From: Streptomyces albiflavescens
GTDB lineage: Bacteria; Actinomycetota; Actinomycetes; Streptomycetales; Streptomycetaceae
DNA length: 64,000 nt
Assembly: GCF_014645835.1 (NCBI RefSeq)
Contig: NZ_BMMM01000008.1
Coordinates: 180,901-244,900, forward strand
Direction of reading: 5' to 3'
The notes beneath the pieces are model-generated. The model did not search any database, had not been told where the DNA came from, and was given only the letters and a program-made list of their open reading frames with translations. Position 1 is the stretch's first letter, and every line of letters begins with the position of its first letter. Below are positions 16,695 through 24,744 of this stretch, one piece after another. Position numbers and translations under genes: made by a program.

Positions 16695-17858
16695 ATGGGA
16701 ACGCAGGAGTCGGACGAGCGGACACGCGGGACCGGACGGCGAGCGCTGCTCGGCGCGGTGGTGCTCGGCGCGGGCGTGGCGGCACTGGGGACGGCGGGCA
16801 CGGCGAGAGCCGCGGACGCGCAGCACGGCGGCGGCCTGAAGAGCCTGCCCGTGCCGACGATCATCGGACACCGCGGGGCCAGCGGCTACCGGCCGGAGCA
16901 CACCTTCGGCTCGTACCAGCTGGCCCTCGACATGGGCGCGGACATCGTCGAGGCCGGCGACCTGGTGCCCACCAAGGACGGCCACCTCGTATGCCGTCAC
17001 GAGCCGGAAATCGGCGGGACCACCGATGTCGCGGCACACCCCGAGTTCGCCGACCGCAAGACCACCAAGACCCTCGACGGGGTCGCCACGACGGGCTGGT
17101 TCACCGAGGACTTCACGCTCGCCGAGCTGAAGACCCTGCGCGCCGTCGAGCGCATCCCGGCCAACCGCCCGCACAACACCCTCTACAACGGCCGCTGGGA
17201 GATCCCCACCTTCGAAGAGGTGCTCCGCTGGCAGGACGAGCAGACCCGCAAGCGCGGCAAGCAGGTCTGGATATACCCCGAGACCAAGCACCCCACCTAC
17301 TTCCGCAAGCTGGGCCTCGGCCTGGAGGAGCGGGTGGCCAAGCTGCTGCACAAGTACGGCAAGGACAAGCGGGACTCGCCGGTCATCGTCCAGTCGTTCG
17401 AGCCGACCAGCATCCAGCGGCTGAACGAGCTCGTCGACAACCCCCTGGTCGTCCTGCTCTCCGCCGCGGCCAGCCGCCCCTGGGACTTCGTCGAGGCGGG
17501 CGACCCGCGCACGGTCGCCGACCTGATCACCCCCAAGGGCCTCAGGGAGATCGCCGGCTACGCGCAGGGCATCGGCCCCACCCTCGACCTGATCATCCCG
17601 AAGGACGCGAGCGGCAACCTCACCACGCCGACCTCCCTCGTGGCCGACGCGCACAAGCGGGGTCTGATCCTGCACCCGTACACCATGCGCAACGAGAACC
17701 CCTTCCTGCCCGCGAACTTCCGCAAGGGCACGGACCCGACCGCCTACGGCGACGCCTTCGGCGCGTTCAAGACCTACTTCGAGACGGGCATCGACGGTGT
17801 GTTCTCCGACAACGCGGACACCGCGCTGCTGGCCCGCGCCGACTTCCTCAACGGATGA
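16695..17858 (+). CDS. Tat-exported glycerophosphodiester phosphodiesterase
   Basis: The 387-residue product begins with a twin-arginine signal (TGRRALLGAVVLGAGVAALG, then ARA-AD), so it is exported folded. The mature part is a glycerophosphodiesterase barrel: IIGHRGASGYRPEHTFGSY has the two catalytic His/Arg positions and the metal Glu, ADIVEAGDLVPTKDGHLVCRHEP the second metal site, and GIDGVFSDNADTAL the C-terminal strand. It releases glycerol-3-phosphate from lipid head groups or teichoic acid outside the cell. The ATG at 16695 follows GGAGG. A strong terminator follows. Confidence 0.92.
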   Translation: MGTQESDERTRGTGRRALLGAVVLGAGVAALGTAGTARAADAQHGGGLKSLPVPTIIGHRGASGYRPEHTFGSYQLALDMGADIVEAGDLVPTKDGHLVCRHEPEIGGTTDVAAHPEFADRKTTKTLDGVATTGWFTEDFTLAELKTLRAVERIPANRPHNTLYNGRWEIPTFEEVLRWQDEQTRKRGKQVWIYPETKHPTYFRKLGLGLEERVAKLLHKYGKDKRDSPVIVQSFEPTSIQRLNELVDNPLVVLLSAAASRPWDFVEAGDPRTVADLITPKGLREIAGYAQGIGPTLDLIIPKDASGNLTTPTSLVADAHKRGLILHPYTMRNENPFLPANFRKGTDPTAYGDAFGAFKTYFETGIDGVFSDNADTALLARADFLNG

Positions 17859-17902
17859 CCCGCGTCAACGGATGACCCCGCCACCCCGATTGGGGTGACA
17901 GT

Positions 17903-17936
17903 CGGCCGCCCCGGCAACCTCACGCCGGGGCGGCCG
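17903..17936 (+). terminator. GC hairpin terminator
   Basis: CGGCCGCCCCGGC (17903-17915) pairs perfectly with GCCGGGGCGGCCG (17924-17936) around an 8-base loop, just after the glycerophosphodiesterase gene. Confidence 0.8.
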
Positions 17937-17949
17937 CGTCGTGCCGCAT

Positions 17950-18444
17950 ATGACCCACGACATGGTGGCCACGTTGCGCCCACTCCTCGCCGCCGAGGCC
18001 TCGGCGGAGGCATATGCGTCCGGCGCCGAGCAGAGCGACCTGGAACAGGCCGTCTGGCTGCGCCTCCTGGAGCGACTCGACATCGACGGCCCACCGGTCG
18101 ATCCGCAGGGCTGGCTGCGCCGCGCCGTGCGCCTGGAGGCCCGCCGCAGCCGACGTACGGCCCGCATGGAACAGCCGTATGGCGCCGAACCCTCCGACGA
18201 CTGCGATCCCGGCCCGGAGCAGGAAGCGATGACCGCCGACCGCCGGCGCGCGCTGCACGCCGCGGTACGACGGCTGCCCGGCCGCTGCCCGAGCCTGATG
18301 GCGGCGCTGCTCTCCCCGAAGGACCTCACCTACCGGGAGATCGCAGGGGAGTTGGGTATCTCACAGGGCAGTCTTGGTCCGGAACGCTCCAGATGTCTGG
18401 GATGTCTACGGCGATTGCTTGCGGCGGAGGTTGCGGCCCGCTGA
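17950..18444 (+). CDS. Short sigma-70-like factor
   Basis: The 164-residue product looks like a compact ECF-type sigma factor. A region-2-like helix (SDLEQAVWLRLLERL, WLRRAVRLEARR) is followed by an acidic linker and a region-4 helix-turn-helix (LTYREIAGELGISQGSLGPE, RCLGCLRRLL). Region 2 is much reduced, so activity as a full sigma factor is not certain. The start could be the GTG at 17941 or this ATG; neither has a clear ribosome site. It begins right after the preceding terminator. No anti-sigma gene is next to it. Confidence 0.7.
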   Translation: MTHDMVATLRPLLAAEASAEAYASGAEQSDLEQAVWLRLLERLDIDGPPVDPQGWLRRAVRLEARRSRRTARMEQPYGAEPSDDCDPGPEQEAMTADRRRALHAAVRRLPGRCPSLMAALLSPKDLTYREIAGELGISQGSLGPERSRCLGCLRRLLAAEVAAR

Positions 18445-18502
18445 CGGCGGGGATAGGAGTGAGGGACATCCGGTGGAACAGGTGAGCGGGAGGCATGCAC
18501 AC

Positions 18503-19006
18503 ATGGGCATGAGCGTGACCATCTCGGCGGCGACCGAGCAGGACGCAGAGCAGATCCTCAAGCTGCAGTACCTCTGCTACCAGAGCGAGGCCGAGCTGTA
18601 CGGCGACTACGGCATCGAGCCGCTCACCCAGCCGCTCGACTCCCTCAGGGCGGAGCTGGCGGGGGGCACCGTCCTGGTGGCCCGGCTCGGAGAAGAGGTG
18701 GTGGCCTCGGTCCGCGGCGTCGTCGACGCCGAGGGCACGGCCCGCATCAACAAGCTCATCGTCCACCCGCGCATGCAGCGCCACGGCCTCGGCGGACGCC
18801 TCCTCGCCGCGATCGAGGCCCGGCTCGGCGAAGACGGCTCGGCCAAGTCCTTCCAGCTCTTCACGGGCCACCGCAGTGACCGCAATCTCCGCCTCTACCG
18901 CAAGCACGGCTACGCCCCGGTCTCCCAGGAGCGCGTCGACGAGCGACTCACGCTGGTGACTCTGGCGAAGGGCGTCGAGGCGGGCGCGTTCGTGGCGAGC
19001 GCATAG
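18503..19006 (+). CDS. GNAT-family N-acetyltransferase
   Basis: The 167-residue product is a single GNAT domain: TISAATEQDAEQIL at the start, VVDAEGTARINKLIVHP for the central strand, and HPRMQRHGLGGRLL as the acetyl-CoA pyrophosphate loop (Q/RxxGxG/A). It ends with NLRLYRKHGYAPV. The substrate cannot be told. GGGAGG at 18488-18493 precedes the ATG at 18503; an ATG two codons later is possible. Confidence 0.82.
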   Translation: MGMSVTISAATEQDAEQILKLQYLCYQSEAELYGDYGIEPLTQPLDSLRAELAGGTVLVARLGEEVVASVRGVVDAEGTARINKLIVHPRMQRHGLGGRLLAAIEARLGEDGSAKSFQLFTGHRSDRNLRLYRKHGYAPVSQERVDERLTLVTLAKGVEAGAFVASA

Positions 19007-19020
19007 CCCCGACTGAAGGT

Positions 19021-19115
19021 GCGGTCACCGGGCCGCGGTCACCGGGCCGTGGTCACCGAACTGCGGTTGCCGAACCGCGGTTGAACCGCGGTTACTGAAC
19101 CGCGCTTGCCGAACC
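19021..19115. repeat. Imperfect 14-bp tandem repeats
   Basis: Seven units of the type GCGGTCACCGGGCC or GCGGTTGCCGAACC run from 19021 to 19115; the fifth lacks three bases. The array extends into the last codons and stop (19092-19094) of the membrane-protein gene on the minus strand. Confidence 0.75.
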
Positions 19116-19607
19116 GGCCGTACGCGCCTTGCGCAGCCAGTACATCGCCGACAGTGGCAGCAGCACCGGAATGAACAGATAGCCCATCCCGTAGTCCGAC
19201 CACACCGTGGCGTCGGGGAAGGCGGACGGCTCCACCAGCGTCCAGGTCCCGACGGTCAGCACGCCGGCGAGCTCGGCGGCGCAGCACACCAGCGCCGCCT
19301 TGCGGGCCGTCTCGCCGCCGCGCACGAGCGAGTACGTGATGAAGCCGTAGACGACGCCCGCGACCGCGGACAGCGAGTAGGCGAGCGGGGCCTTGTCGAA
19401 CTCGGTCGAGATCTGCACCGCCGAGCGCGAGACGGCGCCGACGACCATCACGCCGTACAGCCAGAGCAGCAGCATGCCCGGGCCGCTGATGAGCCGCGTC
19501 CGCCTGTTCTTCGCCGGTTTCTCTCCCGCCGGATTCTCTCCCGCCGGCTTCTCGTCCGCCGGCTTCTTCTCCTGAGGCACGGTCCCGTTCTCCTCCGTGG
19601 CCGTCAT
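19092..19607 (-). CDS. Integral membrane protein, unknown function
   Basis: The 171-residue product has a charged N-terminus with three or four repeats of the type KPAGE/NPAGE, then four hydrophobic segments (about residues 45-65, 75-98, 105-128 and 135-155). I recognise no motif. The start is the ATG at 19607 with a GGGAGG site, one base after the stop of the upstream small membrane gene, so the two are co-translated. The last codons come from the 14-bp repeat array, so the C-terminus is probably variable between strains. Confidence 0.72.
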   Translation of the reverse strand: MTATEENGTVPQEKKPADEKPAGENPAGEKPAKNRRTRLISGPGMLLLWLYGVMVVGAVSRSAVQISTEFDKAPLAYSLSAVAGVVYGFITYSLVRGGETARKAALVCCAAELAGVLTVGTWTLVEPSAFPDATVWSDYGMGYLFIPVLLPLSAMYWLRKARTAGSASAVQ

Positions 19608-19608
19608 C

Positions 19609-19968
19609 TCAGCCTCCCCAGATGTCATAGAGCCGCACCTCAAGGACGGCGAGGACGATGCCGCCGGCCGCCACCGTGACCGAACCCCAACGGGTGCGTT
19701 CCGCCAGCGACATGAAACCCGCGGCCGGAATGCACGCGAAGGCGCCGAGCAGATACGCCACGAAGATCGTCGTGCCCTGCTCCGGCTTCTCGCCGCGCGC
19801 CAGCTGGACGATCCCGATCACCAGCTGGACCACGGCGAGCAGTGACACCACGGCCATGCCGATGAAGTGCCAGTCCTTGGTGGGCTGATCACGGTAGGCG
19901 GCCCAGCCGCACCAGGCGGCGAGCGCGAGCGCGGCGACGGCAGTCGCGACCGTCAGGGCATCAAGCAT
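19609..19968 (-). CDS. Small integral membrane protein, unknown function
   Basis: The 119-residue product has four hydrophobic segments separated by short loops (LDALTVATAVAALALAAWCG; HFIGMAVVSLLAVVQLVIGI; FVAYLLGAFACIPAAGF; VTVAAGGIVLAVLEV). It is the first gene of a two-gene membrane-protein unit on the minus strand, divergent from the HAD phosphatase. Function unknown; the pairing suggests the two proteins work together. Confidence 0.72.
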   Translation of the reverse strand: MLDALTVATAVAALALAAWCGWAAYRDQPTKDWHFIGMAVVSLLAVVQLVIGIVQLARGEKPEQGTTIFVAYLLGAFACIPAAGFMSLAERTRWGSVTVAAGGIVLAVLEVRLYDIWGG

Positions 19969-20037
19969 GCCGCGACCCTATTACGGGCCAAAAGACCTGA
20001 TGCCCGCACCCCCGGGGTGCCCCGTAGGGTCGAGGGC

Positions 20038-20685
20038 ATGAAGATCCACGCTGAAGCCCTGCTGTTCGACAACGATGGAACGCTCGTCTCATCCCTTGAG
20101 TCGGTCGACCGATGCTGGACCCGATGGGCGCAGGAGTACGGCGTCACGGCGGAGGACTTCGCCCGGATCGAACTGCACGGCCGCCCCGCCGTCGAGATAG
20201 CCGCCGACCTGCTGCCCGCCGACATCGTCCCCGAGGCCCTCGCACGCATCGAGCAGCTGGAGGTCGAGGACGTGCCGGGCGGAGTCGAGGCGCTGCCCGG
20301 CACTCTCACGCTGCTCGACGCCCTTCCCGCCGAGCGCTGGGCCGTCGTCACCTCCGCCACCCGGCGGTTGGCCGAGGCCCGGCTCGACGAGGTCGGCATC
20401 CGCCCCAAGACGCTGATCGCCGCCGACGACATCACCCGCGGCAAGCCCGACCCGGAGCCCTACCTCCTGGCCGCCCGCGAACTGGGCGTCGACCCGTCCC
20501 GCTGTGTCGTCTTCGAGGACGCCCCCGCCGGGCTCCAGGCGGGCCGCGCCGCCGGCATGACCACCGTGGCGTTGGCCACAACCCACCAGGCCCACGAGCT
20601 GGACGCCGACCTGGTGGTCAAGGACCTCTCGGCCCTGTCCGTACTGGTAACGGCCCAGGGCGTGGAGATCTCCACCGGAGCCTGA
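20038..20685 (+). CDS. HAD-superfamily phosphatase
   Basis: The 215-residue product has the HAD motifs in order: LLFDNDGTLV with the nucleophile Asp, VTSATRR with the motif II Thr/Ser, the motif III Lys in RGKPDPEPY and the acidic VFEDAPAGLQAG. A helical cap inserted after motif I (WARWAQ-like to VEALPG) fits small-sugar-phosphate or beta-phosphoglucomutase-like enzymes. The substrate is not evident. The ATG at 20038 sits about seven bases after TAGGGT, a likely -10, so the mRNA may be leaderless. Confidence 0.82.
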   Translation: MKIHAEALLFDNDGTLVSSLESVDRCWTRWAQEYGVTAEDFARIELHGRPAVEIAADLLPADIVPEALARIEQLEVEDVPGGVEALPGTLTLLDALPAERWAVVTSATRRLAEARLDEVGIRPKTLIAADDITRGKPDPEPYLLAARELGVDPSRCVVFEDAPAGLQAGRAAGMTTVALATTHQAHELDADLVVKDLSALSVLVTAQGVEISTGA

Positions 20686-20800
20686 GGGGCGTCCACCGCT
20701 GTCCGCTATTCGGACAGCGGTGGCAGGCCCCTCCTGTGGGTCTGCTTTACTTCATCCCATGACCACGACGAGCAGCCGCACCTTTGCGACCGAGGCGACC

Positions 20801-20845
20801 ATGACGCCCGGTGCTCGTTGTATGTGTCGAATGTGCGCCTTCTAG
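20801..20845 (+). CDS. Cys/Met-rich leader peptide of the methionine importer operon
   Basis: A 14-codon frame encodes MTPGARCMCRMCAF. Three Cys and two internal Met codons are packed into seven codons before the TAG. GAGG stands six bases before the ATG. An in-frame ATG at 20759, just after a TTTACT -10-like element (20746-20751), would give a 28-residue form ending the same way and possibly leaderless. Position ahead of metN and the codon content fit a ribosome-mediated attenuator sensing Cys or Met supply. This is inferred from sequence only. Confidence 0.6.
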   Translation: MTPGARCMCRMCAF

Positions 20846-21051
20846 AGGGCCCCCGCACCACCGCCTGGTCTCGCGCCCCGAAGCGAGACCGCCGCGCCCT
20901 GTCCGTACCGCGTACGTGACTGAGGCTGCCCCGCGCACACGTTCTCCTTCCGGTTCCATCGCCATCGCGAGAACCGTGCCGCGTTCCCGACCGAATGCAC
21001 CCGTGCCCGGCGCACACCCACGCCCTGCACTCGACAGTGACGGAAACCCCA
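20846..21051 (+). promoter_or_regulatory. metN leader with mutually exclusive hairpins
   Basis: GTGCG (20833-20837) can pair with CGCAC across the leader stop. GGTCTCGC (20867-20874) pairs perfectly with GCGAGACC (20883-20890). Further down, GTTCTC (20941-20946) can pair with GAGAAC (20969-20974), or GGTTC (20952-20956) with GAACC (20971-20975), but not both. I see no SAM-I/SAM-IV core here. Confidence 0.5.
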
Positions 21052-22086
21052 GTGATCACGACAACGGGCCTCACCAAGGTCTACCGCTCGCGCGGCCGTG
21101 AAGTGACCGCCCTCGACGGCGTCGATCTGCATGTCCGCGAAGGCGAGGTGTACGGCGTCATCGGCCAGTCCGGCGCCGGCAAGTCCTCGCTCATCCGCTG
21201 CGTCAACCTCCTGGAGCGTCCCACCTCCGGCACGGTCACCGTCGCCGGACAGGACCTCACCGCCCTCGCGGGGCGCGGCCCGCGCGCGGGCAGGGAGCTC
21301 CGCAAGGCGCGCAGTCGCATCGGGATGGTCTTCCAGCACTTCAACCTGCTGTCCTCGCGCACCGTCCAGGACAACGTCGAGCTGCCGCTCGAAATCCTCG
21401 GCGTCTCCGGCAAGGAGCGCAGCCGCAAGGCTCTCGAACTCCTCGACCTGGTCGGCCTCTCCGACAAGGCGAAGGTCTACCCGGCACAGCTCTCCGGCGG
21501 TCAGAAGCAGCGCGTCGGCATCGCCCGCGCGCTCGCCGGCGACCCGAAGGTGCTGCTCTCCGACGAGGCGACCAGCGCCCTCGACCCCGAGACCACCCGC
21601 TCCATCCTCCAGCTGCTGCGCGACCTGAACCGGCAGCTGGGACTGACCGTCCTGCTCATCACCCACGAGATGGACGTCGTCAAGACCATCTGCGACTCGG
21701 CCGCCCTGATGGAGAACGGCAGGATCGTCGAGTCCGGCACCGTCAGCGAACTGCTCGCGACGCCCGGCTCCGAACTGGCCTCCGCGCTCTTCCCGGTCAG
21801 CGGCGACGCCACCGGCGACGACCGCACCGTCATCGATGTCACCTTCCACGGCGAGGCCGCCACCCAGCCCGTCATCTCGCAGCTCGCGCGGACGTACAAC
21901 ATCGACATCTCGATCCTGGGCGCCGCGATGGACACCGTCGCGGGCAAGCAGGTCGGCCGGATGCGCATCGAACTGCCCGGCCGCTACGAGGAGAACGTGG
22001 TGCCGATCGGTTTCCTCCGTGAGCAGGGCCTGCAGATCGACGTCCAGGGCCAGGAGCCCGTGCTGGTGAAGGAAGGTGCCAAGTGA
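21052..22086 (+). CDS. metN: Methionine ABC importer ATP-binding protein
   Basis: The 344-residue product is a MetN-type ATPase: Walker A in GQSGAGKSS, Q-loop at MVFQHFNLL, signature LSGGQKQR, Walker B in VLLSDEATSALDP, and switch His in LLITHEMD. The C-terminal 90 residues (VIDVTFHGEAATQPVISQL to the end) match the NIL regulatory domain that binds methionine in this family. The GTG at 21052 gives VITTTGLTKVY; GTG at 21037 and ATG at 20995 are in frame upstream. It overlaps metI by four bases. Confidence 0.93.
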   Translation: MITTTGLTKVYRSRGREVTALDGVDLHVREGEVYGVIGQSGAGKSSLIRCVNLLERPTSGTVTVAGQDLTALAGRGPRAGRELRKARSRIGMVFQHFNLLSSRTVQDNVELPLEILGVSGKERSRKALELLDLVGLSDKAKVYPAQLSGGQKQRVGIARALAGDPKVLLSDEATSALDPETTRSILQLLRDLNRQLGLTVLLITHEMDVVKTICDSAALMENGRIVESGTVSELLATPGSELASALFPVSGDATGDDRTVIDVTFHGEAATQPVISQLARTYNIDISILGAAMDTVAGKQVGRMRIELPGRYEENVVPIGFLREQGLQIDVQGQEPVLVKEGAK

Positions 22087-22832
22087 CCTGGTCCGAGATG
22101 CAGCCGCTGCTGTCCCAGGCGTGTTGGGACACGCTCTACATGGTCGGCTGGTCCACCCTCATCGCGATCGTCGGCGGCCTCCCGCTCGGCGTCCTGCTCG
22201 TCCTCACCGACCGCGGCGGACTCCTCCAGAACGTCGTCGCGAACAAGGTCATCGGACAGGTCGTGAACATCGCCCGCTCGATGCCGTTCATCATCCTGAT
22301 GGTCGCGCTGATGAGCTTCACGCGCACGATCACGGGCACGACGATCGGTCGTGAGGCGGCGATCGTGCCGCTCGCCATCGGCGCGATCCCCTTCTTCGCG
22401 CGGCTCGTCGAGACGGCTGTCCGCGAAGTGGACGGCGGGCTCGTCGAGGCCGTGCAGTCGATGGGCGGCAACACCTGGACCGTCGTTCGCAAGGTCCTCG
22501 TACCGGAGTCGCTGCCGTCGCTGATCTCCTCCGCGACCACCACGATCGTCGCCCTCATCGGCTACTCGGCAATGGCCGGCACGGTCGGCGCCGGAGGCCT
22601 CGGCGACATCGCGATCCGCTACGGCTACCAGCGCTTCGAGACCGGACTGATGTGGATCACGGTCGCCGTCCTCGCGGTCGTCATCGCCATCATCCAGTTC
22701 GCCGGTGACTACGCCGCCCGTGGGCTGCACCGGCGCGGCGGGCACTCCGGAGCCGTGCCGAAGCTGCGGCTGCTGAAGGCCAAGGCGCCGGCCGCCGAAG
22801 TCGCCACGGCCGAGACCGGCAAGGTCTCCTGA
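22083..22832 (+). CDS. metI: Methionine ABC importer permease
   Basis: The 249-residue membrane protein has five or six helices and the EAA loop (GGLVEAVQSMGGNTWTVVRK), with RSMPFIILMVALMSFTR and TTTIVALIGYSAMAGTVGAGG typical of MetI. It forms the channel that MetN powers. The GTG start overlaps the metN stop. The C-terminal tail (KLRLLKAKAPAAE) is basic and Ala-rich, a little longer than usual. Confidence 0.92.
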   Translation: MTWSEMQPLLSQACWDTLYMVGWSTLIAIVGGLPLGVLLVLTDRGGLLQNVVANKVIGQVVNIARSMPFIILMVALMSFTRTITGTTIGREAAIVPLAIGAIPFFARLVETAVREVDGGLVEAVQSMGGNTWTVVRKVLVPESLPSLISSATTTIVALIGYSAMAGTVGAGGLGDIAIRYGYQRFETGLMWITVAVLAVVIAIIQFAGDYAARGLHRRGGHSGAVPKLRLLKAKAPAAEVATAETGKVS

Positions 22833-22899
22833 CCCCCTCCCCGAACTCCCCGTATCACCCAAGACGGGGTCGCTCCACCCATAAGGAAAGGCACTTTTC

Positions 22900-23730
22900 G
22901 TGCGTAACACCGCCAAGATCACCACCGCCGTCCTCGCCGCCGGAGCCCTCACCTTCGGGCTCACCGCCTGCGGCTCGGACAAGGACTCCGCCTCCTCCGA
23001 CACCAGCGGTCCGCTGATCGTCGCCGCGAGCCCGACCCCGCACGCCGAGATCCTCGACTTCGTCAAGAAGAACCTGGCGAAGAAGGCGGGCCTCGACCTG
23101 GAGGTCAAGGAGTTCCAGGACTACATCGTGCCGAACACCGCGACCGAGGACGGCTCGGTGGGCGCCAACTACTTCCAGAACCAGCCGTACCTGGACGACT
23201 TCAACAAGAAGCGCGGCACCCACATCGTGCCCGTCGTCACGGTGCACCTGGAGCCGCTCGGCCTCTACTCCCACAAGGTGAAGAGCGCCGACGCCCTGAA
23301 GAGCGGCGCGACCATCGCGGTCCCGAACGACGCGGTCAACGAGGCGCGTGCCCTGAAGCTGCTCGCCGCCAACGGGCTCATCACCCTCAAGGACGGCGCC
23401 GGCAGCGAAGCGACCCCGCAGGACATCTCCAAGAACCCGAAGAACCTCACGTTCAAGGAGGTCGAGGCGGCTCAGACTCCGCGCTCCCTGGACGACGTGG
23501 ACGCCGCGGTCGTCAACGGCAACTACGCCATCTCCGCCGGCCTCAAGCCCGCCCAGGACGCCCTCGTCCTGGAGTCCGCGAAGAACAACCCATACGGCAA
23601 CTTCCTCGCCGTCAAGAAGGGCAACGAGGACGACCCGCGCGTGAAGAAGCTCGCCAAGCTCCTCACCTCGCCCGAGGTCAAGAAGTTCATCGAGGACAAG
23701 TACGCCGGCTCCGTCATCCCGTCGTTCTAG
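22900..23730 (+). CDS. metQ: Methionine-binding lipoprotein (copy 1)
   Basis: The 276-residue product is a NlpA/MetQ lipoprotein: a signal peptide ends in LTAC with Cys24 for lipid attachment. The binding domain shows VKEFQDYIVPNTA, NYFQNQPYL, GLYSHKVKS, AVPNDAVNEARALKLL and NNPYGNFLAVKKGNEDDPR. It captures methionine outside the membrane for MetNI. The GTG at 22900 follows AAGGAAAGG. A paralogue follows 33 bp downstream. Confidence 0.92.
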   Translation: MRNTAKITTAVLAAGALTFGLTACGSDKDSASSDTSGPLIVAASPTPHAEILDFVKKNLAKKAGLDLEVKEFQDYIVPNTATEDGSVGANYFQNQPYLDDFNKKRGTHIVPVVTVHLEPLGLYSHKVKSADALKSGATIAVPNDAVNEARALKLLAANGLITLKDGAGSEATPQDISKNPKNLTFKEVEAAQTPRSLDDVDAAVVNGNYAISAGLKPAQDALVLESAKNNPYGNFLAVKKGNEDDPRVKKLAKLLTSPEVKKFIEDKYAGSVIPSF

Positions 23731-23763
23731 CCGGTCCAGTCGTTCACAAGGGGGGCGAACGCG

Positions 23764-24597
23764 ATGCGCAAGCACGTCATCTCCGCGGCGGCAGCCGCAC
23801 TGGCCCTCGGCCTCACGGTGAGCGCCTGTGGCTCGGGTTCGGACTCCGGCAGTGGTGGTGGTGACGGCGACGCCCTGGTCGTCGGTGCCACCGCCGTCCC
23901 GGCCGGCGAGGTCCTGTCGTACATCAAGAAGGACCTCGCCGAGAAGGCCGGGCTCAAGCTGGAGATCAAGGAGTTCACGGACTACGTCCTGCCGAACACC
24001 GCACTCCAGGAGGGCACGCTCGACGCGAACCTCTACCAGAACCAGCCCTTCCTGGACGAGTTCAACCAGTCCAAGGGCACCGACCTGGTCTCGGTCGTCA
24101 AGGCGTACCTGCCGCCCATGGGCGTGTACTCGAAGAAGGTGAAGGACGTCTCGAAGCTCGCCGACGGATCCACCGTCGCCGTGCCCAACGACACCACCAA
24201 TGAGGGCCGTGCCCTCAAACTCCTCGCCTCCAAGGGCCTCATCACGCTCAAGGAGGGGGCGGGAACGACCGCGTCCCCGGCGGACATCTCGGCCAACCCG
24301 AAGCACCTGAAATTCAAGGAGCTCGACCCCGCCCAGCTGCCGCGCTCGCTCGACGACGTGACGGCCGCGGTCATCAACAACAACTACGCCCAGGACGCGG
24401 GGCTCAGCCCCGCGCGGAACGCGATCCTCCTGGAGTCCGCGAAGGACAACCCCTACGCGAACCTCCTGGCCGTCAAGAAGGGCAACGAGGACGATCCGCG
24501 GGTGAAGACGCTCGCGAAGCTCCTCACCTCGTCCGAGGTGAAGACGTTCATCGAGGACAAGTATCAGGGGTCGGTCCTGCCGGTCACCTCCGGCTGA
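23764..24597 (+). CDS. metQ: Methionine-binding lipoprotein (copy 2)
   Basis: The 277-residue product is a second MetQ-type lipoprotein with VSAC at the lipobox (Cys22), IKEFTDYVLPNTA, NLYQNQPFLDEF, MGVYSKKVKD, AVPNDTTNEGRALKLL and NPYANLLAVKKGNEDDPR. It is clearly a duplicate of the preceding gene but well diverged in the ligand loops. It may have a different affinity or bind a related compound such as a methionine derivative. A strong terminator at 24615 closes the operon. Confidence 0.9.
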   Translation: MRKHVISAAAAALALGLTVSACGSGSDSGSGGGDGDALVVGATAVPAGEVLSYIKKDLAEKAGLKLEIKEFTDYVLPNTALQEGTLDANLYQNQPFLDEFNQSKGTDLVSVVKAYLPPMGVYSKKVKDVSKLADGSTVAVPNDTTNEGRALKLLASKGLITLKEGAGTTASPADISANPKHLKFKELDPAQLPRSLDDVTAAVINNNYAQDAGLSPARNAILLESAKDNPYANLLAVKKGNEDDPRVKTLAKLLTSSEVKTFIEDKYQGSVLPVTSG

Positions 24598-24614
24598 CGC
24601 GCGCCTGGTCACCG

Positions 24615-24651
24615 CACGGGGTCCACTCCCTCACTTGGAGTGGACCCCGTG
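24615..24651. terminator. Terminator of the metNIQQ operon
   Basis: CACGGGGTCCACTC (24615-24628) pairs perfectly with GAGTGGACCCCGTG (24638-24651) around a 9-base loop. Confidence 0.85.
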
Positions 24652-24744
24652 GTGCAGTTCAGTGCTTTCATGCTGCATGCTGGGCAGTTCAGCGGGCCCG
24701 AAGGATTCCGAGGGCCCAAGTCCCCGACGGTTACGGAGCGGCGC

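Noticed and set aside
20686..21051. SAM-I or SAM-IV riboswitch before metN
   Set aside because: I looked for the conserved core (GCCGGCAACC-like segment and partner) and did not find it.
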